Source: Margaritispora aquatica (taxonomy: Eukaryota > Ascomycota > Leotiomycetes > Helotiales > Discinellaceae). Taken from it: DNA of 64,000 nt. Location of the stretch: NCBI GenBank assembly GCA_007644065.1, contig VJWN01000004.1, positions 620,001-684,000 of the forward strand. Reading direction: 5' to 3'. Below are positions 45,396 to 57,539 of this stretch, piece after piece. A program made the translations under genes and the position numbers. The stretch's first letter is position 1. Each line of letters begins with the position of its first letter. Under the pieces are notes generated by a model. It was not told where the DNA came from, did not search any database, and saw only the letters and a list, made by a program, of their open reading frames with translations.

Positions 45396-47030
45396 CTACA
45401 ACCTAACAGTCACATCACTTTCCCTCAAGTGATCAAAGCTCTCCTCACTCCCATTCGTACTCAATCCATCGGCCTCCTTCTCTTTAGGCAAAATCTCACC
45501 AAAGACTTCCACACCACCTTTCTGTACCTGTACCCTCTTCACTTCCGCCTCCTCCAACGCCAACCTAGGCCCATCGCCCATGATGTACCTCCTATGCCAC
45601 TCGCCCACGAACATGCCTTCTGGATCTGCTCCACTACGCACCTTTCTCCACTCTTGAAGTTGCTCACCATACATGGATTCCATCTCCTTTGTATTACTGT
45701 CGAAATTCTTCGCCCAATGTGGTCGTCCACCAAGCTCTCGCATCAGGTACTCGAAGCCTTGGTAGTAGCGAGCCCGACATGGTGGATCAGTGTTATATGG
45801 TCGGTAAAGAGTAGCGTTGAGGTACAATGTCGCTTCTGTTGTGCATGTAGGGTCAAGGTACGGACGAGGTGTAGTGCTATTGGAGGTTTCCGATACCCGT
45901 ACTTCAACTGGTGCATGAACATACAGACCTTCAGCAGAGTATGGAATTCCATGTGGAACATAATCTGGGTCTTCAGGAGTAAGGTGATTTAGCCATGAGC
46001 TAAGTCTCCTGAGAGCTTCGGGGCCCTTGCTAATCGGTATGGCCCACTCATTGACGAATTGTGAATACAAGCAATTCATGAGAAGAGCTTGTCGCGACTT
46101 TTGAATAGCAGATGTGGTCGTTCCGTTGGCGAACCCGTATTGCATGCCAAACACAAACCATTCTATTGTTGGTAGCACACTTGGGATGAAGTGACCCAAA
46201 TATAGTAGGTTGTGGTAGATGTGATATCCTAGCCATGCATCATAGTAACTCGTTGCTGGTGCCTTTTCAGGCTCTTCAGTCTTCTCAGCAGTCCAGACGA
46301 CCGCCCGCCTAGTGTATGGGAACCACCACACTCGAACAAACTCGGTTTGTGTCCATAATTCTTTGTCCCAAGAATTGAACATCTTCAGATCTGTGTCGAC
46401 AACTTGTTGCCAAGCCAGAGTGAAGGCTGGGACCGCTTGGAATGTGATTTCAACAATTATTCCCAATGCGCCGAGCGAGATTAGTGCGGCACGAAAAAGT
46501 TCTTCATTTTGTGTAGGCGAGCAGGTTTCTGTCTTTCCATTCGCCAATGTAACTTTCAACTCCAGAATGGAACTTGAGAGGATGCCATGCCGTAATGTAC
46601 TTCCATGTGTTCCTGTACTTATGGCGCCGGCAATACTTTGATGGTTGATACTGCCCAAGTTCGGCATTGCCAATCCCACTTTATCCAATTCTTCTCCAAC
46701 TGCATACAACCTTATGCCAGCTTCCATGACCACCACTCCCGTCTCCTTATTCACACTGCTAATCTTCTTGAGATTGTCGAGGTTGACTAGCCACGAAGAT
46801 GTGCAGGTAATATCTGATGGCGAGTGACCGCATCCTATAGTTGTGATTCTTCTGCGACATTGTCGTGCCAAATTCACCAGGTGCTCAACTTCAGCAATAG
46901 ACTCGGGTTGAATGTAGAGTTCGGGAGAAGAGTGAAAAGTTCGTGCCCAGGTCGACTGGACATGATTCCTCACTGCGCGAAAAGGAATATCGTTTGACGC
47001 CTCGAGAGCAGCGGTGATGGCGGGGTCCAT
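45396..47030 (-). CDS. ALO1: D-arabinono-1,4-lactone oxidase
   Basis: Single exon of 544 residues. It catalyses the last step of fungal D-erythroascorbate synthesis, in mitochondrial membranes, using covalently bound FAD. The N-terminal FAD_binding_4 domain has the motif TTIGCGHSPSD (His69 being the covalent flavin site of the family), then VVMEAGIRLYAVGEEL and NLGSINHQSIAGAISTGTHGS. The ALO domain follows, including VWWFPYTRRAVVW, and the family ending HWAKNF (near 440), with EWRKVRSGADPEGMFVGEWH. The length fits yeast ALO1 (about 526) with an acidic C-terminal extension (NGSEESFDHLRESD). Confidence 0.96.
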   Translation of the reverse strand: MDPAITAALEASNDIPFRAVRNHVQSTWARTFHSSPELYIQPESIAEVEHLVNLARQCRRRITTIGCGHSPSDITCTSSWLVNLDNLKKISSVNKETGVVVMEAGIRLYAVGEELDKVGLAMPNLGSINHQSIAGAISTGTHGSTLRHGILSSSILELKVTLANGKTETCSPTQNEELFRAALISLGALGIIVEITFQAVPAFTLAWQQVVDTDLKMFNSWDKELWTQTEFVRVWWFPYTRRAVVWTAEKTEEPEKAPATSYYDAWLGYHIYHNLLYLGHFIPSVLPTIEWFVFGMQYGFANGTTTSAIQKSRQALLMNCLYSQFVNEWAIPISKGPEALRRLSSWLNHLTPEDPDYVPHGIPYSAEGLYVHAPVEVRVSETSNSTTPRPYLDPTCTTEATLYLNATLYRPYNTDPPCRARYYQGFEYLMRELGGRPHWAKNFDSNTKEMESMYGEQLQEWRKVRSGADPEGMFVGEWHRRYIMGDGPRLALEEAEVKRVQVQKGGVEVFGEILPKEKEADGLSTNGSEESFDHLRESDVTVRL

Positions 47031-47777
47031 TTTTGCTTCTGCGTACCTGCGTCAATGTCTGAGAGGAGATCTCTATCAGCAGAACAAGAGAGAAGTTGCT
47101 AAGACTCTGCTGGGAGATCTAATGCATTGTCTGAAGAGTTGTGAAGGTAAAAGGGTACAGTGTTAGACCAAGGGCGAAGGGAAGTAGTTTGATCACATTT
47201 TGTACAGTTGAAGGAAGGTGTGGACACTAAAGCCGCGACTCTAGGTAAAGGGATCCATTCGGCACGAACAGGGATTAGTGAAACCAGGATGGCTGATCTC
47301 ATTGCCTCACACTTTGCGACAATCTTTATATCTTCACGACTCGTGAAACTTGATATCTGAAAATCATATGACTTGAATATTCGACCTTTATACGTCTTTT
47401 GATAGAGTTTAGACTGCTGTATTAGATATGTTGAGAGATCCTCAAGTCAGTTTGTTCATCTGTCTGCCTGTCGCCATCTGCGGATCATTGAATGTACAAG
47501 GGTGGCTCGGCTCGAAGCGTCTGGACCTCAACCTCATTTGATGCGTGATAACTCTCCATTCTCAGATCATACATCCACTTAGACGAAACAACCTCGTTAT
47601 GGATGATGTGGACAGTTGCACGATGAAACATAAATGTATAGCAGATGGAGCTACTTGTAAAGATCTTGTCATCATCCAATTAACGTTTATTGCTACTATC
47701 TATTACCCGTATCCCAACAACACAGATAAAAGTAATGAACAGAAATTGTGCAAGCACCGCCAAGCTAACAAATAACC
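47031..47777. other. Intergenic region
   Basis: Upstream of ALO1. A 67-codon leftward frame at 47099-47302 starts with a weakly hydrophobic segment but has too little support to call. Confidence 0.35.
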
Positions 47778-50008
47778 TTAAATGGCATTCCTCAAAGCTC
47801 CAGTCTTGATCACTTCCTCAAACCATTTCGGGTCAACAGCCTCTTCATTCAGATATGGGCAAACGTCAGCTCCAGCTGTGCGCTCTTCCCTTGTGAATCC
47901 AAGGCCCAGATAGGCCCACCTAGTTTTTGTTAGCTCGGCGAGTAGGTTGTGGGAAATACTGACGGATTGGCATTCTTATAGGTAATGTTGTAATCCTCGT
48001 ATCTTGGTTCTCTGATCGTTTGAATATAATGAAGCGAACTGCCAGGAAAGACGGCGTTCACACGACCAGTCTCGTTGTCTGCCCAAGTCAGCTCAAGCCA
48101 GACGACAGGAATAAACCCACTCACTTCTATACCAAGCTCGGCAATTCGACGACCAAACAGACAGCTTTATGAACTCTTGAGTATGCGCATTGAAGAGATC
48201 AGTGATCTCTTGTTTTGGTGTAAGTGATCGGATGAACTCATTCTGCATCTTCTTGATAATTTTGATGGAATATTCAGCTACCTCTCCCAATGGACCCATG
48301 ACAGATCCATTCTCTACTGGAAACGTAGGCCCAATAAAGGTAATAAAGTTTGGCATGTCAGGAATTGTAATTCCGAGGTAACATTCTGGACAGATTTTCC
48401 ATTTGTCACTTAAGTTGACTCCATTTTGTCCAATGATGGGAAATCGAGGTCTATATGACACATCGAAGCCGGTGGCACAAATAATTGTATCAACCTTTTT
48501 CTCATTCCCTCCAGTATCAATGACGGAGTCCTCCGTGATCTCATTGACTGCCGTAAAGTGTACATCGACGTTTGGTTCTTGGATGGCTCGCATATATGGA
48601 TCACCTATCGAAGTCAGAGATCTGCGGATGCAAGTGAATAAACTCGATTACCTGGTGTGATACGTCGACATCCAACTGAGAAGTTGGGCGTGAAACCTTT
48701 GAGAAGCCGTTCATCCTTGATCATTCCTGCCATATGTTGTGCAAACAGCTGTGCAGCTTTTTTTTGAGCTTCGCTATCCTTGAAGAAGCTTGCCCATAAG
48801 GAATTTATTTGACCTTCCAGATATTTAGCATGATTAACCAAAGCCTTCATGTCAGTTCTGAATTCTGCGCGCTCCTCCTCTGTATATGCCTTCCCATTTC
48901 CGTCGTTGCCTGCAATTGATACAAACCAAACGGCAGTGCGAACATACACATCCTAGCCAATGTTAGCCATTAGTCCGAAGCATTGCAAGCTGAGATAAAA
49001 TTCTGTTTGCCCCCTCCAAATCAGAACGATACTCGGCTGTTGGTCTATAGAGAAACCATTTGATGTGTGGAAAGAAGAATATCATACAATATGTTTGACA
49101 AATGGTTGCATATTTGGAAGAGTTTGAATTGAGCTTGCACCAGAGCCAATAATTGCAACTGTTTCGTTCTTGAATTGCTCCTTTTGATAATCCTTGGGCC
49201 ATCGAGCAGTATCTAGTTATATTAGTGTATAATCATCTGCAAACATCGAAGCACTTACGAACAAGTCTTCCCTTGAATTTCTCTAGACCTTTGATCTCAG
49301 GCCACTTAAAATTGTTCAAAATACCTGTTGCGTGAAGAAGCAGGTCGCATTTCTCTTCGAATTCTCGAGGTTCTGCGCCTGGTTGAGATTGCCGCAACTT
49401 AACAGTCCATTGACCCTCTTCCTCGTTCCAGTAACAGCCAATAATCTCTGTGTTAAAAGACATGTACTTTCGTAAGTCAAAGACTTCCACCACCTTCTCA
49501 AGGTATTTGAAAATGTCGGCACTTTTGCTTGAGAACCTAGGCCATTCTGGACTGTGATTGTAGTGTGAGAATGCCATAGAAAATGCGAAGGTATAACCAG
49601 GACTTACTTTAAAGCGAAATTGAAGGTGTAAGCGTGGGAAGGGACATCGCAAGCGCAGCCTGGATATCTATTTTCATACTGGAGCAATGTTATTTTCATA
49701 TCCTTACAACATGGATCTGAATTTTACCCATGTGCCTCCAATGTCAGGATTCTTTTCGTAAATGACATGCTCAACACTAAAAGAGTTCCTTGAGCACTGA
49801 GTTTCTGAAGAGATCATGCAACATACTTTTCACACTGTTTTTGAATCTGATATGCCATCAGAATACCTGAAACTCCAGCTCCAATGGTCAGGACTTTCAG
49901 CTTTCGGTTCTTCGGATCACAGAAAGTGATGTCTGGGATAGTGTACGAAGCCTCTGAGCCATGATAATATGAGCCATCGCTTCCTAATTGCGAGATATCT
50001 GGTGCCAT
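47778..50008 (-). CDS. Flavin-containing Baeyer-Villiger-type monooxygenase
   Basis: Nine exons: 49827-50008, 49728-49776, 49608-49678, 49259-49551, 49088-49212, 48652-48952, 48125-48604, 47964-48078, 47778-47919. They give 585 residues in frame. First Rossmann motif is GAGVSG (43-48), then [27 protein letters not shown] and [12 protein letters not shown]. The BVMO fingerprint FxGxxxHxxxWP is met by FKGRLVHTARWP, restored across an intron. The NADPH-binding motif is [11 protein letters not shown]. Next come [15 protein letters not shown] and a CRAWYR-NNETGRV junction, also restored by splicing. It inserts oxygen next to ketones using NADPH and O2; the substrate is unknown. The donor of the eighth intron is GTCAGT. 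Confidence 0.92.
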
Positions 50009-50840
50009 TGCTTTCGAAGTGGATATAAGTCTGCTAATCAGTTTTTCCGACCAAATAACGAGCTCAAAGGTCTGCTTATAGAGAAATCAAAGATGCAAAG
50101 TCCCATTCTCGAAGTCGACGAGAGCACTGCCATTTTACGAGAAATTCGAAGCTAAACTATCAACCTCAGCCCCCGCTCCCACCTCAGCATTGTACCGGTA
50201 TCCCTCATCAGCCGTGAACACTAAAGAAACAGCTAAGACCATTGTTGGAAGGATTGGCATCGTAAAAGGCTAAGGTAAAGGTTGCAACGGAATAGACCCG
50301 TGAACTCGGTAATCCAACTCGCAAACCCAACGTCATCCTGTGACTAACTATAGCAGGAAATGCTAAACTATAAGTTGAATAGAATCAAGCTCAAGATATT
50401 GACAGAGGGAGCATTGGTCCGCTTGCAGATATTCAAGAAAGTGTGATAGGTATTGTAAAAGTTTCTGAGTGCGATAAACTCTTGCAGTGCACGGCGAAAC
50501 AAATATTCCATAAAACGCAATTCATGAATATCAAGGTCACGCCCAATCACTTCATATGAGTCTTAAGATATTAAAGTCAGTGGTAATAATAAACGGTAGA
50601 AAGGTATGAGGTTACCTCAAGAAACATCAAGCAGTGTGAGTGGCTAAAGGGGAATAATGCCAAGCCTCACTAAGTCATCCCACCCTGGCTCACTACCCGA
50701 AATCCGGGGTTAATGGTCGATCGTTTGTCAACCTCCGAACCTCCCTGACTGTCACAAATCAGCACACCAATACTTCTCATAGCGATTTCGGTTCCCTATC
50801 CACGTTACTATTCGCAGACAAAGAATCTCATAGACTATAC
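50009..50840. other. Divergent promoter region
   Basis: Between the BVMO gene (leftward) and the EAF gene (rightward); no gene seen inside. Confidence 0.45.
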
Positions 50841-51750
50841 ATGAGCATGGCGTCTACAGTGGTGACTCCGATAGACATCAGTCAGCCCGGAAAGTACCCC
50901 ATTGTACTGAGTGATGCACTTTTGGGCAAACAATCAAAGGATGTATACACAGGAGTTAGATGTATTAAACCTTCTTCTTTTAGCAATCAGTCAAGCTGAC
51001 AATCTGCCAGATAATTACAAGCCAGACATCTCATCCAACTCTCCATCAAGCACTCTGAAACCCTCCGATAGCGAACCCTCAGCCTACGACCTGTCACTTA
51101 AAGACAATTCCGATCGATACTCCTACAAGGGTGCAAGAACAGCGGGTGATGGACAATTTGTGCTCATATTTGATCCAGTGAGAGAAGTCTTTGTGCTACA
51201 TCAAGTTGACTCCACGTTTGATATGAACGTTGTCAGTGCCCCTTGGTCGAGCGATGAATCTACATTACGATCCGACTATCCCCAGTTGGAACCAGAGCCA
51301 ATACAAGCCCCTACACCTCAAAGGAAGCCATCAAGGGCGAAGAAAACAACAGCAGGAAAGACTGAGGCTCCGCGGAAGAAGGCTGAGAAGCCCAAGAAAA
51401 AGGCTGCCGTACGAGAGCCAACTCCCGATGAGGACGAAGACTCCGATGATCCATTCACGGTTGAAGATCCAGACACAATGCCAGGTAATCAATACCGATC
51501 TCAGCCAGTATTTCATGCGCAGGGTAGCCATGGTAGCGACGAAGATGAGGATGCCGAGCACGAGTCATATGAAGAGGATGAGCATAACCAGGATGTCGAT
51601 CACCTTGAATTGCCGAGTCCAGTCAATAATGATAACATGGATGAAGATGAGTGGGAGGGAGATCTTGAGAAGGATCTCGAGGAGGCCTTGATGGGAGCGC
51701 CAGATCCAGAGCCGGAGCCACAATCTAGTGATGAGAGTGAAGAGGAGTGA
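50841..51750 (+). CDS. ELL-associated factor (EAF) domain elongation protein
   Basis: Two exons, 50841-50961 and 51011-51750, with a 49-nt intron (GTATTA/TGCCAG), giving 286 residues. Splicing joins PGKYPIVLSDALLGKQSKDV-YTGVR to YNYKPDIS. LKPSDSEPSAYDL, RYSYKGARTAGDGQFVLIFD and VFVLHQVDSTFDMNV then complete an EAF N-terminal domain (~15-135). EAF partners with ELL to stimulate RNA polymerase II elongation in animals and fission yeast. The rest is disordered: a Lys/Ala basic patch (RKPSRAKKTTAGKTEAPRKK) then a long Asp/Glu-rich acidic tail with DEWEGDLEKDLEEALMG near the end. A second ATG two codons in is an alternative start. Confidence 0.86.
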
Positions 51751-53194
51751 GCGAATGTTTCTGTGGCATGTTTCGGGTTGCTAGGTATCGGAAATGCGCA
51801 TCACTCCATTATATCATTCACTATGTTTGACGTAATGGCCCCTGAAATATAGAAACCGGGACTGAACTCACTGTTGACTCAATTGCTATATGAAGCGACT
51901 TTCTCTTTATCTACGGTCAATTTTACTTGTTATTGGCTATAACTCCCTGTCACTTTGTTTCACAAATTACTTTGTGATTTTAACGAACTGGCTTTGGAAT
52001 CCTCGTTGTAAGGAAAAAGAGAATATTGTAGGATATGCTTGAATCAAGGTTGCACCAGCATCTTCACAAGTCCAGGTGCTAATAGGTCCTCGCATCTTCT
52101 CAGCAGAAGCAGGAAATTCAGAAAAATGTGGCTCAAATAGACAAGGGACCACAGCCCTCGATATTGGTGGTATTTGGAAAATCCCTAGAAGCCGTGAAGG
52201 ATATACACAATAGAACACGCTAGATGCGTTGCAAGGTTCACTGCTTGGTTGGATGATGGCTTCCAAAAGGATTCCATGAAGGAGTGATGGTTCTTGAACT
52301 CCCAGATGCGGTCATGGCAATGTGGTTGTGAACGCCATTGGTGTGTTCGTAGCAGGCCGAGCAAACAGGCTATTGGAGGTAGATTTGTGATCTAAAAGGA
52401 GGGATTCACAATACTCGCTATTCCGTACGGTACTCGTTTTCTGGATATCTACTAAACCACTGCAATAGCCCAGTATTTCCAGGCTATAACATACTTCTAA
52501 ACAATCCCAGGACGGTCAACGAGATATATCGCACGCTCGGATCTATACTTTCAGGCCATCCAGGGGGAAGTTGATCAGCCATGTCCTGAGTGCACACATA
52601 CTACAAGATTCTCAACAACTGGCACCAGGGCAGATACCATTCTTAACCGAAAGCGTGGAGAAGACCTTGTGATCATTCTATGGCAAATAAATCTAAGGTA
52701 GTGAGAGATGTGCCTTACTGAGAGCATTAATAAAAGAGCATATGTTGTCTTGGAAAAAAGCCTTCATATATGGTGTAATGTGTGTAGTTTAGAAAAGGTA
52801 TGAAAATAGCCCCATGGTTAGGTGAAGAAACTAGAAATCGAGGTGTGATTGTTCTTTCAGAAGTGTTACGAAAAGCTGCCCAAAAGATTAGAATACAAAT
52901 AACCATTATACGAGTTTGGGGTCTCCTTTGCTCTACAGATATATATGACATGCGTAAGAACGAAATACATTACCGGTAGCCCGTCTTCCGCTCGGCTGTT
53001 GTTCCTGGCACGTGATAAGCTTAGCAGCTGCTGGCTGGACTCGACCTCGGCTACCCGCGCAGGCCAAAGGGAGAACCAACGACGGCTCGTAGCATAAAGC
53101 TCCAGAGCAATTGAGAGCTCACGAATTTTCTTGTGAAGCTTGTTCATACTGATTCTTTAATATATACTCTCCTCTCAAGTTCCAATTGACAATC
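51751..53194. other. Intergenic region
   Basis: 3' flank of the EAF gene and promoter of the PrpD gene. A 99-codon leftward frame at 51967-52266 has no recognisable feature and is not called. Confidence 0.4.
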
Positions 53195-54942
53195 ATGTCC
53201 GCCATCAATCGTAGTGTGCGTACAGCATCCAGAAAACTACGTCTCCCCGCCCTCCAATCCCGAGCTGCTGCCCCTCTCGCATTTACTTGTCGAGCAAATT
53301 TTGCAGCTGCACAGCGAACACCTACCTTCAAACAATTTTCCACAATGTCACCTCTACAGTCTGGAGCTCCGCCACCACCTCAGGCTCGAGAATACGACCC
53401 AGAGATCAAGGACATTGCAAGCTACGTTCACAACACACCCATCGAGTCTGATTTGGCTGTAAGTGCTCTGAGATTACTTCCACAGCTCCTTTCTGACGAC
53501 TTAGTTCGATACCGCAAGATTCGTCTTTCTCGATACTCTAGGATGTGGTCTCGAAGGTCTGCGGTTCAAGGAGTGCACTAAGTTGCTTGGTCCTATCGTT
53601 GAGGGAACTGTGGTCCCAAATGGCACAAAGGTCCCAGGTACACCTTTCCAACTCGACCCTGTAAATGGAGCTTTCAACATTGGAGCCATGATTAGATGGC
53701 TCGATTATAATGACTGCTGGCTGGCCGCAGAATGGGGTCATCCTTCAGACAACTTGGGTGCTATTTTGGCCGTTGCAGACTGGATTTCTCGAACCAACCG
53801 CGCAGGAGGAAACCTCGGCAACGGAAAGGTTATTACGATCAAGGAGGTCTTGGAGGCGATGATCAAGGCACACGAGATTCAGGGATGCCTGGCTCTTTTG
53901 AACTCATTCAACAAGGTCGGTCTGGATCATGTTGTGCTGGTCAAGGTCGCCTCTGCCGCCGTTGTCTCAAAGATGCTCGGTCTCTCTGAGAAACAGACCG
54001 CAGATGCTGTCTCTCAAGCTTGGGTGGATGGCCAGAGTTTGAGGACATACAGACATTCTCCCAACACCATGTCGAGAAAGTCATGGGCTGCTGGAGATGC
54101 TTGCCAACGTGCCGTCAACCTGGTGTTGAAGGTCATGAAGGGTGAACCTGGTGTTCCAACTGTCCTTTCTGCTCCAGAGTGGGGTTTCTATGATGTTCTA
54201 TTCAAGGGCAAGAAGTTTGAATTCCAGAGACCATACGGAAGCTACGTAATGGAGAATGTTCTGTTCAAGGTTTCGTACCCAGGTGAGTGGATCTTACCCC
54301 GGATTTCGGATGCCTCTAACCTTATTAGCTGAGTTCCACTCTCAAACTGCCATTGAAGCATCGAAGCGCATTCACAAGCAATTGGCCGACAAGGGAATGT
54401 CAGCTGCCGATATCAAGGACATCACTTGCCGGACACATGAGGCCTGTGTCCGTATCATTGACAAACAATTCAAGCCAATGGACAACTTTGCTGATCGTGA
54501 TCACTGCATTCAGTACATGTGTGCTGTTATGTTGGTCTTCGGACGTCTCGAGGCTACTGATTACACTGATGGAGGAGAGGCTGCCACTTCTCCATTGGTT
54601 GAGTCACTCCGCCAGAAGATTAAGTGTGTTGAGGATCCCCAATTCACCGAGGATTATCACAATGAGAACTTGCGCACTATCCCTAACGCTTTGACTGTCT
54701 ATCTTAATGATGGCACAGTTCTTGAGGAGATCGTCGTTGATGCACCATTGGGACACAGACTCAGGAGAGAGGAGGCTAAGCCAGAAATCTTGGCTAAGTA
54801 TAAGAGACATTTGGGTCCTCATTATAGTGAGGCAAAGGTTAAGGAGTTGGTTGATTTGGGTAATGACGCAAAGAAGCTCGAGAGCATGGCCGTTGATGAG
54901 TATGTCGACTTGTATGTCAGCAAGGACAGCAAGTTCGTGTAG
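53195..54942 (+). CDS. 2-methylcitrate dehydratase (PrpD), mitochondrial
   Basis: Three exons: 53195-53458, 53505-54282, 54329-54942, giving 551 residues. It dehydrates 2-methylcitrate in the methylcitrate cycle that removes propionyl-CoA. Residues 1-50 ([20 protein letters not shown]..., Arg/Ser/Ala-rich, no acids) form a mitochondrial presequence. The MmgE/PrpD fold follows: [72 protein letters not shown] and [17 protein letters not shown]. The C-terminal lobe has [12 protein letters not shown] and [11 protein letters not shown]. It sits 0.56 kb upstream of a codirectional dioxygenase gene. Confidence 0.94.
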
Positions 54943-55499
54943 ATTTGATGGATGGTTTCCTTATTCTATAGATGAGAATGGAGTCGTTAAATCAAATCAA
55001 GCGAAAGTTTGAGTTGGAGCTCAAGTGATTAGGGTCTTACAATGTGTCTCTTGAGCATCATAAATTAAATTTCTCATAGGGTGTATCTTCATTAACGTAG
55101 GTTCAAGTGGATGTAAATATTAAGTACCTAGAATCGTGGAGATGTCCCCACGCAAGTCAGTCATACATCTACCGGGTCAACCATTAGCCAGCCTCTCAAG
55201 CCCCACTAACTACCCCGCGAATCCCTTTCGGTATCAGGGACTGGATGACGAGTTAACATAGAAAGATTCCCAATCACTTACAAATATTGAAGCTCTAAAT
55301 CTTAATTTAAAATCTCACCTGTGATCTATGCACTTTTCTTCTTCAAATTCCTTGAACCTGTAAGCTTGGTAATACACAGAGTACCAAGCTATTGTGCACT
55401 TGCCATTTGTACCTCCGCAAACTATACTTCAACATTGGTAACACTTTAATACACTGAATCTACCAGTCAGAAGCGTTGCACTAGAAAATATTGGACAAG
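54943..55499. other. Intergenic region
   Basis: Between two codirectional catabolic genes; nothing specific seen. Confidence 0.4.
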
Positions 55500-56604
55500 A
55501 TGGACCCATCAACAGTCAAAGTCCCTCCAATGTTGGACCTCACGATTGACAACATCACGGAAAATACGGTCCTCATAAACTCCCAAGGTTCAGATGAGAG
55601 ACTCACGTATGTCATGGAGAGATTGGTAACTCATCTCCATGATTTTGCAAGAGAGACGAGACTCAGTACTACAGAGTGGATGGCTGCTTTGGATTTTCTG
55701 GTGAGAGTCGGTCAGATTAGTAGTGATGTTCGACATGTAAGTTATAAGACCAAAAAATAATTCATAGATGTTAATTTTCAGCAAAGGAATTCATCTTGCT
55801 TTCTGATATCCTGGGACTTTCACTGCTGGTTGACGCCATTGACCATCCCAAACCACCAGCGAGTACTGAAGGCTCAGTCCTAGGCCCCTTCCACACGCAC
55901 GAAGCAGAGACGATGCCAAATGGCGACCTAATATCCCACGACACCAATGGCGAGCCGTGTCTCGTTGTTTGTACCGTCAAGGATGTGCAAGGTAATCCAA
56001 TACAGGACGTGAAGGTCGATATCTGGGAGACTGATAGTTCGGGCCATTATGATGTGCAGCATCCTGATAGAGATGGACCGGATGGAAGATGTGTCATGAA
56101 AAGTGATAAGGAGGGTGTGTTTTGGTTCAAAGCTATTGTGCCTGTTCCCTACCCGATTCCTCATGATGGTCCTGTTGGGCAATTGCTAAAGATGTTAAAA
56201 CGTCATCCGTGGAGACCGGCCCATATGCATTTTATGTTTGAGAAGAAGGGGTGGGATCACTTGATCACGTTAGTCCTTCTCTCACTTAATCCTTTTCTCC
56301 TCAGACCTTTGAGAGGATGCTAACCTAACGCAGAGCACTTTATATGCGCGGCGATCCGTACGAGACATCAGATGCTGTCTTTGGAGTCAAAAAGTCTTTG
56401 ATAGTTGACTACACGACTGTAGATAAAGCAATGGCGGAGAAGTATGGTGTTGAAGAGGGCAGTAAGGCGTTGGTACATGAATTTGTGTTGGTTGACGAGA
56501 AGGAGACGGAGAGGTTGAGAGATGAGAATGCATTGAAGGCTATGAAGGCTTTAGGAAGAAAGGTGAAGTTGTTGGATCATCTCCCTGTGCCTGATCTTGA
56601 TTAG
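55500..56604 (+). CDS. Intradiol ring-cleavage dioxygenase (catechol/hydroxyquinol 1,2-type)
   Basis: Three exons: 55500-55736, 55787-56268, 56334-56604, with the acceptor of exon 2 set at CAAAG by frame, giving 329 residues. An N-terminal helical dimerisation domain (~20-105, EWMAALDFLVRVGQISSDVRHEFILLSD) precedes the Fe(III) domain. Signatures: EGSVLGPFH, DIWETDSSGHYDVQHPD, VPVPYPIPHDGPVG, RPAHMHFMFEKKGWDHLIT and ALYMRGDPYETSDAVFGVK. The two Tyr (GHYD, PYPIP) and two His (RPAHMHF) are the expected iron ligands. The enzyme opens catechol- or hydroxyquinol-type rings to muconate/maleylacetate products. The exact diol is not decidable from the sequence. Confidence 0.93.
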
Positions 56605-57041
56605 GTTACAAGACTTTTTCGGGAAAGTTTTAAGATCAAATTATTGGATGCAAATGAATCCTAATATCTAGACTATGCCACAGTCCCCCTTTAGAACTTT
56701 CCTGGAATAAAATATATCGTCTTGTTGGAACCTTGATTTCACCGAAAACCCTGACTAACAATGAAGCCATAATTACATATTTCGACCATCGTTTAATGAT
56801 CAAAGCTTTATAAGATGAGCATACTATACTCTCCAAGTCTCAGATGGACACAATTTCCAATTTCAACGGTGTGAGTGGTCCTGCATCTGTGTCTCGTTAA
56901 CCAATGTCTTGGATTTTGCACACTTCTCGCTCACCAACACAACTTCCGACGCAATATTTCAAGAAACCGTCGTCACCTGCTGCTTCGTTCACGTAAAATG
57001 CTATAGATGATCAGCAAGTTCAAGAGAAGATGGACGGGAAA
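56605..57041. other. Convergent intergenic region
   Basis: Between two convergent genes; nothing else seen. Confidence 0.4.
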
Positions 57042-57539
57042 TCAAATACGCTTCGAATGTCTAACGCCACCCGCAAACACAGGCACCAAGAGCACAATCT
57101 CGGTAGCGGAGTTCAGGCACTGCGTTCCAGTTGCCCAAGTAGTATCAGCCAGCTCGTTTGTAATAGGGTCGGTAAGACTTGGATCATTGGAGCAGACGAA
57201 CTGGGCATCAATCATAACATCTGGGGCAAGGAAGAGATAGCATGGCGTATTTTCTGTGGTAGAGAGAACACCATTGGTGAGTGTGAAGCTTGGAATCGAG
57301 AAAGTGCTGAGAATCGAGAGAGTGGTGCTGCTGGCCGTGTTGGATGACGTTGAAAAGAGAGGAAGGAAGCGTGGGGTTGTGCCAGAGCGACGATGATATC
57401 CGGTCAAAGTGAATGTGAAGGAGAGGAAGTTGGTGCTGCTGTCTAGTAGGTTGCAGGTCCCAGTACGTTTTTTGAGAACAGAGCCGCTTGCCGTTGCGAG
57501 AAGCAGGAAGCTTGTAGTGAAGATGCAAGTGGGATGCAT
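57042..57539 (-). CDS. Small secreted protein, unknown function
   Basis: Single-exon frame of 165 residues. A clear signal peptide (MHPTCIFTTSFLLLATASGS) is followed by a Lys-Arg site (VLKKR) that could be a Kex2 processing site. The mature part is Ser/Thr-rich with hydrophobic strands and four cysteines (GTCNLL, TPCYLF, FVCSND, TQCLNS), likely two disulfides. The plan resembles small fungal secreted proteins with a beta-sandwich look. No family named. Start is the first ATG and gives the signal peptide. Confidence 0.65.
   Translation of the reverse strand: MHPTCIFTTSFLLLATASGSVLKKRTGTCNLLDSSTNFLSFTFTLTGYHRRSGTTPRFLPLFSTSSNTASSTTLSILSTFSIPSFTLTNGVLSTTENTPCYLFLAPDVMIDAQFVCSNDPSLTDPITNELADTTWATGTQCLNSATEIVLLVPVFAGGVRHSKRI

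Noticed and set aside
47099..47302. 67-codon minus-strand frame with hydrophobic start upstream of ALO1
   Set aside because: Too short, weak signal segment, lies in the likely ALO1 promoter/leader.
51967..52266. 99-codon minus-strand frame
   Set aside because: No motif, no intron, and located in the 3' flank of the EAF gene.
45396..56604. A single catabolic biosynthetic cluster (ALO1, BVMO, PrpD, dioxygenase)
   Set aside because: Interrupted by the EAF transcription gene, mixed orientations, no regulator or transporter.
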